Source: Diadema setosum
Lineage: Eukaryota > Echinodermata > Echinoidea > Diadematoida > Diadematidae
Length of the DNA: 64,000 nucleotides
Assembly: GCF_964275005.1 (NCBI RefSeq)
Contig: NC_092697.1
Location: 19,504,138-19,568,137, forward strand
Direction: 5' to 3'
The notes below the pieces were generated by a model. That model did no database searches. It was not told the DNA's origin and saw only the letters and a list, made by a program, of their open reading frames with translations. Positions 59,590-64,000 of this stretch are shown here, one piece after another. A program made the position numbers and the translations under genes. Numbering within the stretch: the first letter of the stretch is position 1; each line of letters begins with the position of its first letter.

Positions 59590-61080
59590 AACCTTCAAAG
59601 ACCTTCAGCACCCTCGAAATAGGGTAAGACGATCAATTTGTTTTAGAATTTTTACCATTAAGAAAAATATATTAACACTGGAATTCTGTCACTTCTTTTG
59701 GCTCTCATCTTGGACGTCTAAAAGCCCTAAAGAATGGACGAATTTCAACAACCAAGTTTCGAGGGTGCTGAATAGGGTCCAAAAATTTTCAATTTTTGAC
59801 AGTTATTTTGGCGGTCATCTTGGACATCTCAAAAACCCTTAAAAAAAATGAACACGAAAGTTGCATCAACCAGGTTCGGATTCAGCACCCTCGAAATAGA
59901 GTAAAACCGCCAATTGTTTTCAATTTTACACCATTTAGAAGGTAACATAGGGCTTACATGGAAAATTTCGTTTTTGACGGCCATTTAGGGGCCATTCTGG
60001 CGGCCATCTTTATTATCTCAAAACCCTCAAGGAAGCCAGAGCTGTATCCTGGAGTTTCAAATTCAGCAAACTCAGAATAGTGTAAAACCACCAACTGTTT
60101 TATATTTTACACCATTTAGAATGAAATAGGGGGTCTACATATGAATATCCATTTTTGGCGACCATCTTTATCATCTCAAAACCCCTAACGGATGCAAGAC
60201 TTGTATCCTGAGCTTCGGATTCAGCACAATCAAAATAAGATAAAAACCACCAATTGCTTTCAAATTGTCACCATTTAGAAGGAAATACAGACTTCCGTTT
60301 TGGGTGGCCATTCTGGCGGCCATATTAAATATCTCAAAATCTTCAACAATGCAGGAGTTGCATCATCCAGATTCTGATTCAGCACCCTCGAAATAGGGCA
60401 AAACCATCAATTGTTTTCAATTTCTCACCATTTAGAAGTAAATACCAGTTAATTTTCGGGTTTGGCGGCCATATTGGCGGCCATCTTGAATATCTCAAAG
60501 TCCTCAAGGAAGCAAGAGTTTCATCATCCAGATTCGGATTCAGCACCCTCAAAATAGGGTAAAACCATCAATTGTTTTCCATATCTCACCATTAAGAAGG
60601 AAATACGTGGGAATTTCCGGTTTTAATTGGCGGCCATTTTGGCGGCCATCTTGAATATCTCAAAAAAATAATGGATGCAAGAGCTGCATCATCCAAATTC
60701 GGATTCAGCACCCTCAAAATAGGGTAAAACCATCAATTGTTTTCCATATCTCACCATTTAAAAGGAAATACGTGGGAATTTCCGGTTTTAATTGGCGGCC
60801 ATTTTGGCGGCCATCTTGAATATCTCAAAAACTTCATGGATGCAAGAGTTGCATCATCCAGATTCAGATTCAGCACCTTCCAAATAGGATAGGATTATCA
60901 ATTATTTTCAATTTCACACCATTTAGAAGGAAATACGTGGGAATTTTTGGTTTTGGCGGCCATTTTGTCAGCCATCTTGAATATCTCAAAAGCCTCAAGG
61001 ATGCAAGAGTTGCATCACCCAGATTCGGATTTAGCACCCTCGAAATAGGGTAAAACCATCAAAAAACAGTGGGTGGACGG
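59590..61080 (-). repeat. Right arm: inverted array of the same 160-bp unit
   Basis: About ten copies in reverse orientation, shown by GCGGCCATCTTGAATATCTC, GCATCATCCAGATTCGGATT and CAGCACCCTCGAAATAGGGT recurring about every 150-165 bp. The outer units (60600-61080) resemble the left arm most; inner units (59590-60200) are more diverged. Confidence 0.9.
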
Positions 61081-61416
61081 TAAAACAAGGTTCAGCCTCT
61101 GGCACCCAAACTATAGAGATGTCAGCGATATAATAGGGTACATTGAAAGGTATAATATTGTGCATGGTTACCATTGTAACCACATGCCTACAGGTGATTG
61201 GTAACCCCAAAAATGCTTCCTACTGCTGCAAACTTTGGTATTTTTGTTCATTTTTTTGTAGATGTAATTTAAAAAAACAAATTATTGATTATTTTTTACA
61301 AATGTTTTCTCCTGTTGCCACGACAACCAGTATTATCAAAGCAGGATTGAGCTGTCAATAACTTAAAAACTAAAGCCCATAATTTCAAAAGGCAAAATAA
61401 GCATGTCCTTGTGGAG

Positions 61417-61590
61417 CCGGGAATTGTGCAAACACCGGGAAATGTGCAAACGCCGGGAAATGTGCAAACGCCGGGGAATGTGCAAACGTCTTGCCGGGAA
61501 ATGTGCAAATCTGTAACTTTCATCAACGGGAAATGTGCAAATGTTCAATTTTGCCGGGAAATGTGCAAAAGCCGGCGGGATATGTGCAAA
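61417..61590 (+). repeat. 18-bp GC-rich minisatellite
   Basis: Units of the form CGGGAAATGTGCAAACGC repeat four times almost perfectly, then four degenerate copies (each with CCGGGAAATGTGCAAA) continue to 61590. Read as protein the perfect part gives QTPGNV repeats, but nothing supports coding. Confidence 0.9.
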
Positions 61591-61739
61591 CCGTTCATTT
61601 CACCTATATTATTGTTAAGGTCAGTAACTTGTCCTGTATACTGGTTACATTTCATAGTCAGGTTCAATGTCTTAATTCTTATCAACATTCTCCCACACAT
61701 ATATCTTGTACAGATTGAATGTCCTTTGTCGTGAAGTCA

Positions 61740-62084
61740 TAAACTGGAGAACTTACAGTTAGCCCCTATGTGTTAATTGAACCAAGACACACAAGTATAA
61801 GCTTAGTGTAGGTGCCTAGAATAAAGCAGTAATTGTAGCCCTTTTCTCATCTATTGTACTGACCATGCAAATACCTATCCTTTGTCCTCCCCTAGTAGCT
61901 AAGACGTTTGATGTCACCCCTTTGTAATAATCTCAACTTGATGTCCTTTTGTTGTATTGCTGTAGCCATGCCTCCCTCCAATTAACACCCTATTGCCCGA
62001 TTGTACCTGTATTAGTTTCTCATTTAATCTGACTTATTAGCTTCGTTTGGTATAAGAAACGAGATTCTGTGGTATCTTATTATT
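61740..62084 (+). mobile_element. Probable 5' UTR of the LINE
   Basis: Pyrimidine-rich sequence without ORFs directly upstream of the LINE ATG. The true 5' end of the element cannot be placed without other copies. Confidence 0.4.
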
Positions 62085-64000
62085 ATGGCTATAAAATTCC
62101 CATGTTCAATTTGTGCCAACCCGGTACGAAACAATCAGGCCTCAATACTATTGTGTCAAATGCAACTTATGAGTTCATGTGAAATGCTGTACTGTTTCTA
62201 CAGACGTATTTCTGTCCAATGAAGACTGGATATGTAGCAAATGCATTTTCGGGGAATTACCTTTCATGAATGTAGATGATCTTACCAATCGTGATGTTTG
62301 CCAACCAGATAATCAATCAACATGTGATGACGCCAGAAATAGTGGTAACCTTCCCCTGTCCTACACAAATTTTAACGATGCATGTAAATTACTTTCGAGC
62401 CAATATGGAATTCATGTTACTCACCTAAATGTCCGTTCTTTGTATAAATGCATTGATGCGATAAGATACATATTCCAGAAATCACCATTTCACATAATTT
62501 CTTTCAGTGAAACTATGCTAGACGAAAGTATCCCAGACGTAGCTGTAGATATTGATAGTTATATTACAATAAGAAAAGACAGGAATAAGAATGGCGGAGG
62601 AATATTGTTTTATGTTAAAAGGGGTATCTGTTGTGAGGTCAGGCATGACTTGATGGATGATGATTTGGAACTGCTTGTTATACAAATTGATAGAATCAAG
62701 CAGAAGCCTTTTCTGGTGTGTCTTTGGTATAGACCACCAAATTCTAAAATATCTTTGTTTGGAAAGTTAGATAATATTTTTCAAAAAATTGAAATATTAG
62801 GTTTTGATGTTATGTTGTTAGGTGATCTGAACTGTAATGTTTTAACTCAGCGTAAAAGTTCGTCCACCCAGCGATTGTTTACATTTGCTGAGGATTATCA
62901 TTTAACACAACTGATTGATAAGCCAACAAGAATTACCCCCTCCTCCTCAACAGTTATTGATCTCATATTTACGTCTGCCCCAGAGAAAGTTACTCATTGC
63001 GATGTTATACCAATGTGTCTCAGTGATCACTACATGGTGACAGCAACTTGGGGTCGAGTTAAACATAAAACTCAACATCATAAGTATGTAATGACACGTG
63101 CATTTGAGAGAATGAATGTTGATGATTTTTTAAGAGATTTGTCTAATGAATTGTGGGATGATGTCATAGAAGAAAAAGATGTTGAGGAGGCTTACCTGAA
63201 GTGGATAACGAAATATAGGAAAGTCATTGATAAACATGCACCACTTAGGAAAAGAAGAGTAAAACAAAATAATGTACCCTGGATAACCGCTGAAGTAAAA
63301 GATATGATGTATAAGAGAGATAAAGCTGAAAAGAAAGCTAGAAAGACTGATAGTAGAAGAGATTGGATTAATGAAAATCAAAGTAATAGTAAAAAGATGT
63401 GGAAAGTTATACAAAAGGTACTACCCACTAAAGCTAAAAATAGAGATGTGTGTTATGTTGAAATAGATAATAGGGAAATTACTGATTCTTTGGAATTGGC
63501 AAATGTGTTCAACAGTTATTTTTCGAACATATTACATCAGATAAAACAAGATACAATGTTTCAAGGAGATTTTAGACAGTATATGAAGATGGAGTCTGAT
63601 TCAACTTTTGTATTTACTAAAGTGACTGAAAGTGATGTTTGTAATGTACTTGATAATATGTCTTTAGATAAAGCTACAGGTTTGGATGGAATACCTGCGA
63701 GATTCGTTAAACTGTCAACGCCATGTATTCTTCTGCCATTTACTCACATAGTTAATCTATCCCTTTTCAGCGGGGTCATCCCGCGTGAATGGAAATGTGC
63801 TAAAGTCGTTCGTTTATTCAAAGGCGGCAAGGAAACAGAGTTAGCAAACTATCGACCTATCTCCATTCTACCGGTTTTGTCTAAGGTCATTGAAAGAATT
63901 GTTCATTCTCAAGTCACCAAATACTTATCTGAATACTCTATTTTGTCTACTAATCAGTCGGGGTTTCGACGCGGTCACTCCACTACAACAGCTTTGTTAA
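62085..64000 (+). pseudogene. CR1/L2-like LINE ORF2 (PHD finger, endonuclease, RT), 5' damaged, cut by window edge
   Basis: Non-LTR retrotransposon protein. From ATG 62085 the frame encodes the start of a PHD finger (CSICANPVRNNQ); a one-base shift near 62150 moves to the frame KCNL-stop-VHVKC, where TGA at 62170 replaces the expected Trp codon. The finger then ends DWICSKC, followed by GELPF, and the frame stays open for 578 codons from 62266 to the edge. Counting from 62266, the APE-type endonuclease shows LNVRSL (54), SETMLD (81), YRPP (155), GDLNCN (186) and SDH (253). The RT start shows LDKATGLDGIP (467), NYRPISILP (528) and SGFRRGHSTTTALL (565). The linker near residue 367 (TDSRRDW to INENQSNSKK) lacks about 25 residues usual in this group. 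The damaged finger makes this copy non-autonomous; EN and RT are intact as far as seen. Confidence 0.92.

Larger units (their letters stand above)
57568..61112. mobile_element. Foldback-like element with satellite-array inverted arms
   Basis: Ends are inverted: GTCTGGGTGCCAAAGCC at 57568 against the complement of TGGCACCCAAAC ending at 61112, both continuing into CACCCA.TGTTTTTTGATGG. A TA dinucleotide flanks each end and could be the target duplication. Left arm 57630-58480 holds about six direct copies of a roughly 160-bp unit. Right arm 59590-61080 holds about ten copies inverted. Between them is about 1.1 kb of mostly unique sequence. The layout resembles Drosophila foldback elements, whose long inverted ends contain tandem repeats. 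No transposase was found. Confidence 0.82.

Noticed and set aside
61417..61590. CRISPR-like array
   Set aside because: Units are contiguous 18-mers without unique spacers, in a eukaryotic context; this is a minisatellite.

Overview
The window is eukaryotic nuclear DNA: AT-rich, intron-containing and repeat-dense, with no operons or bacterial gene structure. The one gene I could rebuild fully is a deuterostome-type alpha-2,8-sialyltransferase (ST8Sia/GT29). Together with CR1/L2-like LINEs, a gypsy-type LTR remnant, tRNA-derived SINEs and many short inverted-repeat elements, it suggests a marine invertebrate deuterostome such as an echinoderm or hemichordate. The species call is inference.

Gene content. 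The ST8Sia gene lies on the minus strand and runs from its initiator ATG at 46698 to its stop at 28872. It has eight coding exons, seven GT-AG introns with matching phases, 1254 coding bases and 417 residues. Most plausible coding sequence elsewhere belongs to mobile elements: a LINE with a PHD finger, endonuclease and reverse transcriptase running off the right edge (62085-64000), LINE 3' fragments (4.6-5.1, 21.4-21.8, 33.2-33.8, 47.3-47.5, 49.5-50.1 kb), a gypsy-type gag fragment (37.0-37.2 kb), and broken transposon-associated ORFs (23.6-24.0, 44.6-45.1, 54.9-55.4 kb). A spliced, probably non-coding transcript may lie at 10.35-11.3 kb.

Layout. 1-0.8 kb: truncated repeat family A. 3-5.2 kb: SINE, dispersed repeat, LINE end. 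5.6-16.4 kb: duplicated modules, ATT microsatellites and a recurrent CACGAACCGACGC motif flanking a tandem exon duplication. 16.5-28.8 kb: Penelope-like end, family C with a 160-bp internal satellite, MITEs, broken ORFs, family D. 28.9-46.7 kb: the ST8Sia gene with introns full of repeats, including a 2.7-kb palindrome. 46.7-55.5 kb: G/C-run hairpin repeats, LINE pieces, transposon remnants. 57.57-61.11 kb: a foldback-like element whose inverted arms are tandem arrays of a roughly 160-bp unit. 61.4-64 kb: minisatellite, then the LINE.

The most unusual items are the foldback-like element with satellite arms rich in CCATNTT cores, the 1346-bp-arm palindrome attached to a primer-binding site and gag start inside intron 2, and three otherwise unrelated repeat families that end in the same kind of GACGGACG tract, hairpin and A-run. 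All positions and splice sites were read by eye, with no alignment or database search.
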